A DNA stretch of 64,000 nt from UBA11524 sp963617205 (GCA_963617205.1 CAVEOA010000001.1:179631-243630), one strand, 5' to 3'. Positions 24,743-33,270 are shown, counted from the stretch's first letter. Numbers and translations are program-made. The notes: a model not told the origin generated them from the letters alone.

Positions 24743-25963
24743 TTACTTTGCCAGCTTTTCCTGCATGATCTCAAGCGCTTTTGCCAGCTGTGCATCTGTC
24801 AAATCGCCCAACTCATACATGCCGTTGTCGCCTTCAACCTCAACATCCGGCGTGATGCCAACCTTGTGGACCGCGTTGCCGTTCGGCGTGTAGTACTGTG
24901 CAACCGTGATTTGCATGCCCGTACCATCAGAGAGCGGCACAACGGATTGAACGACGCCTTTGCCGTACGTCTGCTTGCCAACGACGGTTGCATCAGCGCG
25001 ATCCTTGAGTGCACCGGTTAGAATTTCAGAGGAGGAGGCACTGTTCTCGTTCACGAGGATGACGAGCTGCATATCAACCTTGCCATCCTTCGTGCGGTAA
25101 TAGTAGCGTTCGCCGTCCTTGTACTGCAGATAGCAAAGCGTGCCCTTGTCAAGGAAGATGTCGGCGATGCTCTGTGCATCGTTGACCCAGCCGCCAGGAT
25201 TGTCACGCAGGTCAATAATCAGACCCTTCGCGCCTTTTTCAACCATCGTGTTGACTGCCGCTTCAAACCTCTCCGCGCAGTCGCCGGCGAAATCGTAGAG
25301 GTAGATATAGCCGATTTCATCTGTCAGCATCATGGAATCAATGCGATTGACGTTGATATTCGCGCGCGTCAGCGTGAACTCGATCTCCTCGTTGTCACGC
25401 AGGAACGTCACATGAACGTCTGTGCCGGGTGTGCCGCGCATGATGTTCACCGCTTCATTGATGGTGGAGGAGTTGACATAAAGATCCTCAACCTTGTAGA
25501 GAATGTCGCCCTTGCGGACGCCAGCCTCATGCGCAGGACCATTGTCAAACACGCGGCTGATGGTGCAGATGCCAGTCACATAGGACGTGGAAATCTGGAT
25601 GCCGACACCGGCGTATTCGCCCTCATCCTCTTCCCAAAGCTCAGCGTATTCTTCGGCTGTGTAAAAGAACGTATACGGGTCGCCCAGACCGGACAGCAAT
25701 CCCTGTGCAGCGCCATCCAACAGATCCTGCACGTCGTAGTCCTCGTAGTAACCTTCCTCGACGATGTCCATCAGCTCTAGCAACCGGTCAAACTGCTGAT
25801 AGCGTGCGTATTCTTCCGCGGTGATTGTGACAGTATCGCCGGAATCCTTTGCGGAGGTGGCTGCCTGTGCATTGAACATCCCACTCTGTGCGAGAAAAAT
25901 ACCGCTGAAGAAGGCAACGCAGACAAGAAGCGTTGAAACAACAAGGACTGTTCTTTTTTTCAT
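24743..25963 (-). CDS. ctpA: S41 C-terminal processing peptidase
   Basis: A 406-residue tail-specific protease of the CtpA/CtpB type. A single N-terminal membrane anchor (KKR, then a hydrophobic stretch at 7-27) places the rest outside the membrane. A cap region (50-110) is followed by a PDZ domain (about 115-200, YAGVGIQIS, GPAHEAGVRKGDILYKV) and the S41 protease core. The nucleophile Ser is in N-E-N-S-A-S-S-S-E near residue 307 and the Lys in Q-T-Y-G-K-G near residue 334. The C-terminus has a short peptidoglycan-binding-like tail. Homologues act on signalling or wall-enzyme substrates. It follows the CdaR-type regulator by 17 bp and ends at a good terminator. Confidence 0.9.
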   Translation of the reverse strand: MKKRTVLVVSTLLVCVAFFSGIFLAQSGMFNAQAATSAKDSGDTVTITAEEYARYQQFDRLLELMDIVEEGYYEDYDVQDLLDGAAQGLLSGLGDPYTFFYTAEEYAELWEEDEGEYAGVGIQISTSYVTGICTISRVFDNGPAHEAGVRKGDILYKVEDLYVNSSTINEAVNIMRGTPGTDVHVTFLRDNEEIEFTLTRANINVNRIDSMMLTDEIGYIYLYDFAGDCAERFEAAVNTMVEKGAKGLIIDLRDNPGGWVNDAQSIADIFLDKGTLCYLQYKDGERYYYRTKDGKVDMQLVILVNENSASSSEILTGALKDRADATVVGKQTYGKGVVQSVVPLSDGTGMQITVAQYYTPNGNAVHKVGITPDVEVEGDNGMYELGDLTDAQLAKALEIMQEKLAK

Positions 25964-25980
25964 GTTCTTTTCCTCACTGA

Positions 25981-27036
25981 TTATGATTTTCTGGTTTGCT
26001 TATCGCCACTGACGTTCTTGAGCTCCATCAGGATTTTGAAGGTGATTGCGTCATCGAAGGAGCGTAGATCAAGACCCGTCTGACGCTGCACCTTGTCAAG
26101 CCGGTACACGAGCGTGTTGCGGTGAATATACAGCTGACGCGCAGTATCGGACAGGTTCAAATCTTTCTTGAAGAACATTTCGATGGTATACAGCATTTCG
26201 TCGTTGAACAGGCGCTGATTCTTTCGGTTGAAGAGCAATCCATGATAATAAGCACTAATGTCTGGCGGAAGCTCCATCAGAAAGCGCTCCAGAATCAGGT
26301 GACTGAACATATAAATGCTCTCTTCAGGCTTGAAAATTCGTCCGACTTCGATTGCGCGTTTCGCTTCGTTGTAGCTTTCACGCAGTTCATCGAGCGCCCG
26401 ACGCGCCTTGCCGATACCAACCGTCATCTGATGTGCTGTTTCGCCCATCAGCGTCTCCTGCAACGCCTGCGCGAACTGCTTGAGGTCATCAAGCGTATCG
26501 ACATCCGACATTTCCTTGATCAGCACGACTGTGTGGCGATCCATGTTGAGCAATACATCCTTGTCCTGCAGCGGTGTGATATCACGCAGCAGGTCGTATG
26601 CGCTTTCGTTTTCCGTCTGAACAATATGGAAGAGCATGACAGCGCGTTCCATGTCCTGTGGCAGCTGATGTTCATGGCTGAGTGCTTCCAATTCGCTGCC
26701 CATCAGTTCGCCACGAAGCGCACGGCAATAGACGTCACTGCTGCTTTCCGTTCGCCCTTCGCCTGTCTGTTCAAGGGCAGTCAGCAGCATTGCTGCCAAC
26801 TGAAGCACATCGCGTGCACCGGAAAGCTGTTCTGCTGCAGTCAGCACAACATGCAGCTTGGGTATGGCGATGTACAGCTTTCCCATTGAAGCGCGGAGCT
26901 CACCCTCTGTCAAGCGAAGCGAAGACAGGCTCGTGCCGTCTGGCAGCATGTCGTTCTTGACCTCGAGCATGGTGACTGGGATGCTCAGCCGGTTCAGGAT
27001 ACTGTTAGCCTGATCCTGCAAACGTTTTGTCAACAT
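25981..27036 (-). CDS. CdaR/PucR-type transcriptional regulator
   Basis: A 351-residue protein with a PucR C-terminal helix-turn-helix near residues 290-340 (DLNLSDTARQLYIHRNTLVYRLDKVQRQTG, the N-T-L-x-Y-R-L hallmark). The middle contains a GGDEF-like degenerate fold (VGIGKARRALDELRESYNEAKRAIEVGR) typical of CdaR-like regulators. The N-terminal third has no recognised sensor domain. ATG 27036 follows GGGGA with 7 nt spacing; the frame extends to a TTG at 27063 without a site. It lies directly upstream of the S41 protease gene and may control it or itself. The signal is unknown. Confidence 0.82.
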   Translation of the reverse strand: MLTKRLQDQANSILNRLSIPVTMLEVKNDMLPDGTSLSSLRLTEGELRASMGKLYIAIPKLHVVLTAAEQLSGARDVLQLAAMLLTALEQTGEGRTESSSDVYCRALRGELMGSELEALSHEHQLPQDMERAVMLFHIVQTENESAYDLLRDITPLQDKDVLLNMDRHTVVLIKEMSDVDTLDDLKQFAQALQETLMGETAHQMTVGIGKARRALDELRESYNEAKRAIEVGRIFKPEESIYMFSHLILERFLMELPPDISAYYHGLLFNRKNQRLFNDEMLYTIEMFFKKDLNLSDTARQLYIHRNTLVYRLDKVQRQTGLDLRSFDDAITFKILMELKNVSGDKQTRKS

Positions 27037-27095
27037 TTGCTCGTCCCCTTTCAAGCTGCCCAACGAGCAGCATTAACATACAAAACAACACATTT

Positions 27096-27104
27096 AGTAT
27101 AGCA
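27096..27104 (-). promoter_or_regulatory. Extended -10 promoter for the regulator operon
   Basis: TGC-TATACT on the minus strand (27104-27096). The only -35 candidate at the right distance is a run of Ts; a TTGACG is too close (11 bp). Confidence 0.4.
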
Positions 27105-27189
27105 CAATCAAACGTCAAAAAAAAGCGAAATCCGTTGGGAAATGAAAATATTTTATGAATAAGTACCAAAAATAAAGCAATGCAGTTTA

Positions 27190-27236
27190 CCAGAAAAAAG
27201 AAAAGATGCACTCTTCCGAGCAGAAAGAGTGCATCT
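27190..27236 (-). terminator. Terminator of the ABC ATPase gene
   Basis: A perfect 11 bp stem, GATGCACTCTT (27205-27215) with AAGAGTGCATC (27225-27235). On the minus strand it is followed by a T-rich tract. Confidence 0.85.
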
Positions 27237-27252
27237 TGAATGCTAATTGGGA

Positions 27253-28425
27253 TTACTTTTCCAGGTTCACGGGCGTTGCAGCAGCCAAAGGCGCCGGAAC
27301 AGCATCGGACACGAGAATCGTGCGTGCGGTCTCCTTATCGAAGAAGTGCAGGTGATTCACGTCGAACGCAACCTTGATGTCGGCGCCGGCAGTGGACGTC
27401 GTGCGCGGATTAACGCGGGCGATGATGTTGCCTTCCTTGCCGGTCGTCGTCAGGTACAGATAGGTCTCAGAGCCCATCTTCTCAGTAACTTCAACCTTCA
27501 CATCGATGCAGGCATCGGCGGCGTTTGCGAGGAACATTTCGTCATCGTGGATGTTCTCCGGACGAATGCCCATCGTCACCTCGCGGCCAACGTAGGACTC
27601 GTCAACAAACTTGGAAACCTTGCCCTGCGGAACAACGATCTTGTTGTCACCAAAGTGTGCGACAACCTCGTTGCCTTCGCGCTTGAGCATGACATCGAAG
27701 AAGTTCATCTGCGGAGAGCCGATGAAGCCTGCAACGAACTCATTCGCCGGGAAGTCGTACAGATTCTGAGGCGTATCCACCTGCTGCACAACGCCGTCCT
27801 TCATAACAACGATACGGGAAGCCATGGTCATAGCTTCGGTCTGGTCATGGGTAACGTAGATGAAGGTGGTCTGCAGGCGCTGATGGAGCTTCGTAATTTC
27901 AGTACGCATCTGGACACGCAGCTTGGCATCCAGGTTGGACAGCGGTTCGTCGAACAGGAAGACCTTCGGCTCACGGACGATTGCACGACCCAGAGCAACA
28001 CGCTGACGCTGGCCGCCGGACAGAGCCTTCGGCTTACGGTTGAGCAGGTGGTCGATGCCCAGAATGCGAGCCGCTTCTTCAACGCGACGCTTGATTTCGT
28101 CCTTGGGGGTCTTGCGCAGCTTCAGACCGAATGCCATGTTGTCATACACGGTCATGTGCGGATACAGTGCGTAGTTCTGGAAAACCATCGCGATGTCGCG
28201 ATCCTTCGGAGCAACATCGTTCACGAGCTTTTCACCGATATACAGCTCACCGTCGGAGATTTCTTCCAGACCAGCGACCATGCGCAGGGTGGTGGACTTG
28301 CCGCAGCCAGACGGTCCGACAAGAACGATAAATTCCTTGTCCTTGATATCGAGATTGAAATCGCTAACAGCGGTCACGCCGCCTGCATACACCTTGTAGA
28401 TGTGCTGCAGAGATACACTTGCCAT
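27253..28425 (-). CDS. Sugar ABC importer ATPase (MsmX/UgpC type)
   Basis: A 390-residue ATPase of the carbohydrate uptake CUT1 class. Motifs in order: Walker A G-P-S-G-C-G-K-S-T (residues 39-47), Q-loop FQNYALYPHMTV, signature L-S-G-G-Q-R-Q-R-V, Walker B VFLFDEPLSNLD, H-loop THD. A C-terminal TOBE regulatory domain (about 240-390, MGIRPENI) follows. No permease or solute-binding gene is near, so it probably acts like MsmX of B. subtilis, a shared ATPase that powers several sugar importers (inference). ATG 28425 follows GAGGAGG with 8 nt. It is a single-gene unit with its own promoter and terminator. Confidence 0.9.
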   Translation of the reverse strand: MASVSLQHIYKVYAGGVTAVSDFNLDIKDKEFIVLVGPSGCGKSTTLRMVAGLEEISDGELYIGEKLVNDVAPKDRDIAMVFQNYALYPHMTVYDNMAFGLKLRKTPKDEIKRRVEEAARILGIDHLLNRKPKALSGGQRQRVALGRAIVREPKVFLFDEPLSNLDAKLRVQMRTEITKLHQRLQTTFIYVTHDQTEAMTMASRIVVMKDGVVQQVDTPQNLYDFPANEFVAGFIGSPQMNFFDVMLKREGNEVVAHFGDNKIVVPQGKVSKFVDESYVGREVTMGIRPENIHDDEMFLANAADACIDVKVEVTEKMGSETYLYLTTTGKEGNIIARVNPRTTSTAGADIKVAFDVNHLHFFDKETARTILVSDAVPAPLAAATPVNLEK

Positions 28426-28511
28426 GATGAATTCCTCCTCACGAATCATTCGGTCATTCGTTCTGGTCGGTTTTAGTCCATCCGGGCTATCCTCTCCCGA
28501 CCACTGCTGTT

Positions 28512-28540
28512 ATTATAGCGTTTTTTTACCAAAACGTAAA
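28512..28540 (-). promoter_or_regulatory. Promoter for the ABC ATPase gene
   Basis: On the minus strand: TTTACG (28540-28535), a 17 bp spacer and TATAAT (28517-28512). The leader is about 80 nt and contains GC-rich complementary stretches (GGTCGG/CCGACC). Confidence 0.7.
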
Positions 28541-28872
28541 TTGCCCAGATTGACAATTCTTCAAGAAAAACCTTGTGCAAAATGTATCGCATGGTCAAAA
28601 ACAGACTGAAAATGTAGGCAAACTGCCCAAAAAGAGCCGCATAAACAGGCATATCCCCACAACACAGAAACCGCTAACGGTATTGCTCGTCAGCGGTTTC
28701 TGCTTGTATGGAGGATAGGGAGGTTCGATGTTTCCTTTTCAGAAAACACCGGAAAAAAAGGAGATTGCTCCCGCGGGATGGTGGCTTTCCCGCGCTTGCA
28801 AGGCAATAATACTCAAGAAACATGAAGCCTGCATGAATTACCCGTGAATATTTTGTAACACCTGACTGAAAA
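28541..28872. other. Non-coding gap with two inverted repeats
   Basis: I see no gene here. A 15 bp inverted repeat (28665-28679 with 28688-28702, one mismatch) and a perfect 7 bp GC-rich stem (28772-28778 with 28788-28794) lie downstream of the coiled-coil protein gene. The second is followed on the minus strand by a T7 run about 11 nt further and may be the terminator of the alr-coaD operon. The role of the first is unknown. Confidence 0.5.
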
Positions 28873-29574
28873 TTATTGCGAGCTGCGCACTTGATTGCGC
28901 GCGTTGCGAATGTTTTGGAGCATTTGCGTGACATAATTGTCAAGATTTTGCAGCTGACCGGCAATATACTCCTGTGTCTTTTCCCGCTGTTGCGCGGCAT
29001 CCTCCATCGCTTGAGAATGCATGGTATCCGCTTCCTGCTGTGCCATCTGATGGATGGAGTCAGCCTGGACAAGTCGCTTTGCCTCCTGCTGGGCATTGCG
29101 GATGATGTTGCTGGCTTCGCTGTTGGCACGTGCAATCAGCGCCTGCGCCTCACGTTGTGCATCGCCCTGCGCGTTGTCGCGGATGGTCTGCGCTTCCTGC
29201 TTGAGGGCGTCGGCTTTTTTCTGTGCCTCTGCCTTCACCTTTTCCGCTTCAGCACGCGCGGCATCTGTTGTCTTCTGCGCTTCATTCTTCTGACGGCGTG
29301 CATCATCCTGCGCCGTATTTCGGAGCATTTCCGCCTGTTTTTCCGCCTCGGCGATGATTTCTTCTTTCTGATTAAGCAAGTTTCTCGCCTGTTGGAGCGC
29401 TTGCGGCAGCACACTCTGCAGGGCGCTGAGCTGATTAATCAGCCTAGCCTTTTCGACAATTATGGTTTTGCCGAGCCCTCTTGTGCGGGAGATGTCTTCG
29501 ATCATTGCATTGATGGCATTGAGCGCGGTCTGCAAATCATTCGTGTTCTGTGTGCCTTGCGTTTGATTCAGCAT
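28873..29574 (-). CDS. Long coiled-coil protein, DivIVA/ATP-synthase-b-like
   Basis: A 233-residue protein that is almost entirely helical. After a short N-terminal region come about 150 residues of Ala/Glu/Gln/Lys-rich heptads (AEKQAEMLRN, AEAEKVKAEAQKKADALKQEAQ). Such stretches are often mislabelled as ATP synthase subunit b or as cell-division initiation protein. There is no membrane segment. The first 60 residues (INAMIEDISRTRGLGKTIIVEKARLINQLSALQSVLPQAL) look like the conserved part found next to coaD in Clostridia. It lies 40 bp downstream of coaD in the same direction. A cytoskeletal or scaffold role is plausible but not shown. Confidence 0.7.
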   Translation of the reverse strand: MLNQTQGTQNTNDLQTALNAINAMIEDISRTRGLGKTIIVEKARLINQLSALQSVLPQALQQARNLLNQKEEIIAEAEKQAEMLRNTAQDDARRQKNEAQKTTDAARAEAEKVKAEAQKKADALKQEAQTIRDNAQGDAQREAQALIARANSEASNIIRNAQQEAKRLVQADSIHQMAQQEADTMHSQAMEDAAQQREKTQEYIAGQLQNLDNYVTQMLQNIRNARNQVRSSQ

Positions 29575-29614
29575 TGCCTTTTCCCTCTTTTCCGACCATT
29601 CATCATCTTACCGG

Positions 29615-30115
29615 TTAGTGCTTTAAGTCCTGCTTTTCCTGAAACAGTGCGATAATATCATCAGCGATATAGGTCGGCACAAATGCGCGGATATCGGCAC
29701 CGAATTTTGCAGCCTCGCGAACGGCAGAGGACGAAATATAGGAGTGCTCCGGTCTTGTCATCAGGAAGATCGTTTCCACCTCCGGCAGAAGGTGGCTGTT
29801 GACCTGAGACATGGTCATTTCCGACTCGAAGTCGCTGACGGCACGAAGCCCGCGTACAACCGCAACGGCATGCCTTGAGCGTGCATAGTCCACCATCAGA
29901 CCATCCCAGCAGTCTACCGTGACGTTTGGCAGCTCGGCAGTCATCTTTCGCAGCAGCATCATCCGTTCTTCCAGCGTAAAGCAACCCTGTTTCTTCGGAT
30001 TGTGCATGACGGCAACGTAGAGATGATCGAACAGCATGGCGGCGCGGCGGATTACGTCCTCGTGTCCGAGCGTGACCGGGTCAAAACTGCCGGGATATAC
30101 GCAAATCCGCTCCAT
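29615..30115 (-). CDS. coaD: Pantetheine-phosphate adenylyltransferase
   Basis: Catalyses the fourth step of coenzyme A synthesis: 4'-phosphopantetheine plus ATP to dephospho-CoA. The 166 residues carry the nucleotidyltransferase motif G-S-F-D-P-V-T-L-G-H (T/H at 15-18), the V-V-R-G-L-R block near 88, the MTRPEHSYISSSAVRE segment with the I-S-S-S motif near 125, and a VP.YI..DI end. Length and order match CoaD. Its ATG shares one base with the TAA of rsmD (TAATG), the common rsmD-coaD arrangement of Bacillota. Confidence 0.95.
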   Translation of the reverse strand: MERICVYPGSFDPVTLGHEDVIRRAAMLFDHLYVAVMHNPKKQGCFTLEERMMLLRKMTAELPNVTVDCWDGLMVDYARSRHAVAVVRGLRAVSDFESEMTMSQVNSHLLPEVETIFLMTRPEHSYISSSAVREAAKFGADIRAFVPTYIADDIIALFQEKQDLKH

Positions 30116-30672
30116 TAGGTTGCCTCCGATCTGATCAGGCGAAAGAAGCTGACGCCGGCGATGCCATACTGGCGGTGATCATATAAATCAAACCCATCCG
30201 ATGCGAGCGGAAACGTCTTTGCCTCATGCTCCACAAGCACGATGGCATCTGGCGAGAGCATTGGCATAAGCAACGTCATGACCGGAACGAGGTCATGCAT
30301 GGCATAGGGTGGATCGAGCAGCACAAGGTCGAACTGCGCATTTTGCTGGCGAAGCTTTGTCAGCGCGGTCTGCCAATCAGCCAGGAGAATCGTGCATTTG
30401 TCCGTCATGCGCAGTTTCCGGCAGTTATCCTGCTCCACCTGATTTGCCTGACGATTGTTGTCAACCAGCACGGCACTTGCGGCTCCCCTGCTGACAGCCT
30501 CAAAAGCCATCGCGCCGCTGCCTGAAAACAAATCAAGCACGCGTGCATTGCGGACGCGCTGCTGTAGAATGTTGAAAACATTTTCGCGAACGCGATCAAG
30601 CGTCGGACGTGTATCCATGCCGATCGGCGCTGCGATCGTTGTGCCGCGTGCTGATCCTGCAATGATGCGCAT
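30115..30672 (-). CDS. rsmD: 16S rRNA (guanine-966-N2) methyltransferase
   Basis: A 185-residue RsmD family enzyme that methylates G966 in the small ribosomal subunit. Motifs: MRIIAGSARG, T-R-P-T-x-D-R-V-R-E-N-V-F-N near residue 24, the SAM-binding LDLFSGSGAMAFEAVSRGA near 45, and the catalytic L-L-D-P-P-Y near residue 118. It ends with the HRQYGIAGVSFFR block. It overlaps coaD by one base and follows a membrane protein gene by 4 bp. Confidence 0.93.
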   Translation of the reverse strand: MRIIAGSARGTTIAAPIGMDTRPTLDRVRENVFNILQQRVRNARVLDLFSGSGAMAFEAVSRGAASAVLVDNNRQANQVEQDNCRKLRMTDKCTILLADWQTALTKLRQQNAQFDLVLLDPPYAMHDLVPVMTLLMPMLSPDAIVLVEHEAKTFPLASDGFDLYDHRQYGIAGVSFFRLIRSEAT

Positions 30673-30676
30673 GATA

Positions 30677-31483
30677 TCAGTTCAGCTGCTGTGACGATGA
30701 GCGCTGCTCACGCTGCCGCTGCTCCTTCTTTGCTTTTTTCTTTGCCTTGCGTTTTCCGGCTGCAATATCTGCCTGCACCTGAGCACGGATTTTGACTCCC
30801 TGCGGATAGCCAAGCCCATATGCAAGCATCGGCAAACAGCACAGCAGCGGACTGAGGTGCTCGAGGGTCAGAACCGCATCCTTATTAGATGTGCCGACAA
30901 TGTTGAGGAACGGCAGGATGCAGCAGCGAACGACAACCCGCAGAACGCTCATGCCGACATCAGTTGACTGCTGATTGTAGACGGCGAGCGCGATGCCGTT
31001 GTCTACATTGCTTTGCATGCTGCTGACCCACGTCGGCAGTGCGCCGATGGACGTCATCTGCCGCTGAGCAAGGCATGCCAGTACGGTAGCGGCAATGAGC
31101 ACGGGCAGCGAACCGAGGAGTGCCGTCAACAGCCCCTTCATCGGATGATAGCACGCGTCGACCTCGCCGGGATTCAGCATCCGACCGGATTCCTTGCGCT
31201 GATACGCCATTTCGCCTGCATTGACGGCGCCCGTGCCGGCAGCGGCGCCGGACTGGAACATAACCGTCAGCATCGCCAAAAGCAATGCAGCATTGACGAC
31301 AAGGTTCACTACGAAGTTATCAAAGCTTAGCATTACGCCCAGAAACAGAAAGGCGACTGCAATCAGCAGATAGTATAGGAAAAAACGCAGCGCACTGCCA
31401 AGGCACGATGAATCAAGCGGTTTTCCTGTAAGATAAGGTTTTGCCTTGACAACGCCTTTTGCGGTCTTGCTTGCTTCGTTCAC
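30677..31483 (-). CDS. Membrane protein of unknown function in the alr operon
   Basis: A 268-residue protein with about five hydrophobic segments (near residues 32-50, 57-75, 118-140, 178-195 and 210-225). The last 30 residues are extremely basic, rich in Lys/Arg/Gln, and probably lie in the cytoplasm near RNA or lipid. No family is recognised; some resemblance to Yip1-like membrane proteins is only by general pattern. The start is GTG 31483 with GAGGAGG upstream and overlaps the TGA of the folate enzyme gene (GTGA). The tight coupling to both neighbours shows that it is a real gene. Confidence 0.75.
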   Translation of the reverse strand: MNEASKTAKGVVKAKPYLTGKPLDSSCLGSALRFFLYYLLIAVAFLFLGVMLSFDNFVVNLVVNAALLLAMLTVMFQSGAAAGTGAVNAGEMAYQRKESGRMLNPGEVDACYHPMKGLLTALLGSLPVLIAATVLACLAQRQMTSIGALPTWVSSMQSNVDNGIALAVYNQQSTDVGMSVLRVVVRCCILPFLNIVGTSNKDAVLTLEHLSPLLCCLPMLAYGLGYPQGVKIRAQVQADIAAGKRKAKKKAKKEQRQREQRSSSQQLN

Positions 31484-32064
31484 GAAAGTTCCTCCTCTTT
31501 CGGTTGATCTGTAAACCAGTGAATCATTCTCGAATCAGCGCATGCATTCAGCTTGACATCCCACGGATCTGCCGGAATGTGCTCTACCCATTGCCACGAC
31601 AGCGCACAGCCGAGTGTAATGCCCTTCATTGATGGCAGCAATGTATCATAGAAGCCGCCGCCTTTACCTAAACGGATGCCTTCCTTGTCGATACCTTCCA
31701 GCGGCGTCAGAAGAAGGTCAATGTCATTGCACGGGATGACGGGTGCGTCTTGACTCGGTTCCAGGATACCATAGCTGCCGGTGACAAGCTCTGACATTGC
31801 ACCCACTTTGCGCATGGTCATGATATGCGGGCTTTCGACACGCGGCAGCAGAAGCATTTTTTTCTGCGATATCGCAAATGCTATTAGCTCTGTAACGTCT
31901 GCTTCCCATGGCAGCGGCATATATCCTGCGATAACGGATGCATCACGGAAAAGCGCGGAGAAAGCGATGAGATCGCACATCCGGCTGCTCTCCTCGTTTC
32001 GCTGAGCTTCACCGGCAAAGCGTGCCCGAAGCAGCTTTCTCAGCGCAGCCTTCTCTGTGCTCAT
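31480..32064 (-). CDS. fau: 5-formyltetrahydrofolate cyclo-ligase
   Basis: Converts 5-formyl-THF to 5,10-methenyl-THF with ATP. The 194 residues have the family pattern: basic N-terminal helix ALRKLLRARF, the substrate block P-L-P-W-E-A-D-V near residue 55, the D-L-L-L-T-P segment, and the ATP/phosphate motif R-L-G-K-G-G-G-F-Y-D near residue 136. ATG 32064 forms an ATGA overlap with the alr stop codon; a GTG 18 bp upstream is possible but has no ribosome site. Confidence 0.9.
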   Translation of the reverse strand: MSTEKAALRKLLRARFAGEAQRNEESSRMCDLIAFSALFRDASVIAGYMPLPWEADVTELIAFAISQKKMLLLPRVESPHIMTMRKVGAMSELVTGSYGILEPSQDAPVIPCNDIDLLLTPLEGIDKEGIRLGKGGGFYDTLLPSMKGITLGCALSWQWVEHIPADPWDVKLNACADSRMIHWFTDQPKEEELS

Positions 32065-33167
32065 TTGCGTTCGTGCAGCCACACGCGGTGGACACGGTCT
32101 GTAGCTGCCAAAAGCACCTCATAGCCGATGGTGCCCGACCAGGAGGCAAGCTCGTCTGCCGAAATCATTTCTGAACCATCTGTGCCCATCAGCGTGACCT
32201 CATCGCCGATTTCAGCATCGGGAATATCTGTCACATCAACCATCATCTGATCCATACAGATACGTCCGACAACGTTTGCACGATGCCCATGAATCAGCAC
32301 CTGCGCTTTGCCGGAGCCGTTGCGGTGATAGCCGTCGCCATAGCCGCAAGCTACTGTCGCGAGGCGCATGGGCTTGTCCGCCGTGTATGTGCAGCCGTAG
32401 CTGACCTTGTCGCCGGGATAAATCGTCTTCAGGAATGTGATTTCTGTACGCCAGCTCATGACCGGCTGCAACGGAAGATCAGTTGCCACCGGTGGATTTC
32501 CGTACATCGAAATGCCGGCGCGAACCATGTCCATTGCAACCTCCGGTAAGCGGTGAATTGCAGCAGAATTGGCGCAGTGCCGCACAATGTGATCCGGCAG
32601 CAGCGCCAACAGCTCCTGATAGCGCTTGAACTGCGCATGCGTGTACGCTAAATCGCTGCCGTCAGCATCAGCAAAGTGCGTGAAAGCTCCCGTCATGCGG
32701 ACATGCGGGCATTCCTGCAGGCAAGCAAGAATTTCACGCACCTCCTGCTCTGTCCTGACACCGATGCGTCCCATCCCCGTGTCAAGCTTCAGGTGCATCA
32801 TGCCGTCCATATTCGCAGCTACCGCAGCTTTTTCAATCGCTTGAACCATATGCGGCGTGCAGACTGTCAGCGTCAGTTTGTTCAGCACGCCCTCGTTGAT
32901 TTCCTCATCCGAAGAAGCGCCGAGCACCAGAATCGGAGCTGTGACATCTGCTTCACGAAGCCGCTTACCTTCATCTGTGCGTGCAACGGCCAGCGCGACT
33001 GCACCTGCTTCCAGCGCGGCGCGCGCCACCTTAATAATACCATGACCATAGGCATCTGCCTTTACAACGGCCATCAAATCCGTACCGGCAGGCAGGGTTC
33101 CAATCAATAAACGCACGTTTGTCCTGAGGGCTTCAAGATCAATCGTCCGAACAGGATACTGCTGCAT
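32061..33167 (-). CDS. alr: Alanine racemase
   Basis: A PLP enzyme that makes D-alanine for peptidoglycan. The Lys that binds PLP is in A-V-V-K-A-D-A-Y-G-H-G near residue 36 and the catalytic Tyr in V-S-Y-G-C-T-Y near residue 262. The RICMDQMMVDVTD block is near 302. The 368 residues are typical. ATG 33167 has GGTGAG 6 nt upstream. An in-frame ATG at 33203 would start only about 14 nt after the predicted transcript start and has no ribosome site. It is first in the operon alr-fau-(membrane protein)-rsmD-coaD-(coiled coil). Confidence 0.93.
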   Translation of the reverse strand: MQQYPVRTIDLEALRTNVRLLIGTLPAGTDLMAVVKADAYGHGIIKVARAALEAGAVALAVARTDEGKRLREADVTAPILVLGASSDEEINEGVLNKLTLTVCTPHMVQAIEKAAVAANMDGMMHLKLDTGMGRIGVRTEQEVREILACLQECPHVRMTGAFTHFADADGSDLAYTHAQFKRYQELLALLPDHIVRHCANSAAIHRLPEVAMDMVRAGISMYGNPPVATDLPLQPVMSWRTEITFLKTIYPGDKVSYGCTYTADKPMRLATVACGYGDGYHRNGSGKAQVLIHGHRANVVGRICMDQMMVDVTDIPDAEIGDEVTLMGTDGSEMISADELASWSGTIGYEVLLAATDRVHRVWLHERK

Positions 33168-33223
33168 TAGCAGCTCACCATCTTTCATTGCTATGCACCG
33201 CATTTTGGAGCGGATTACTGATT

Positions 33224-33252
33224 ATTATAGCATAGAATTTCATTCATGAAAA
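33224..33252 (-). promoter_or_regulatory. Promoter for the alr operon
   Basis: On the minus strand: TTTTCA (33252-33247), a 17 bp spacer and TATAAT (33229-33224). It lies just past the murC stop codon. No terminator is seen between them, so readthrough from murC is also likely. Confidence 0.65.
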
Positions 33253-33270
33253 GGACTTCATTTGCCGATG

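Noticed and set aside
27247..28476. Long plus-strand frame of 409 codons opposite the ABC ATPase
   Set aside because: Pure antisense of a protein with every ABC motif; rich in His/Val/Asn in the way antisense frames of such genes are.
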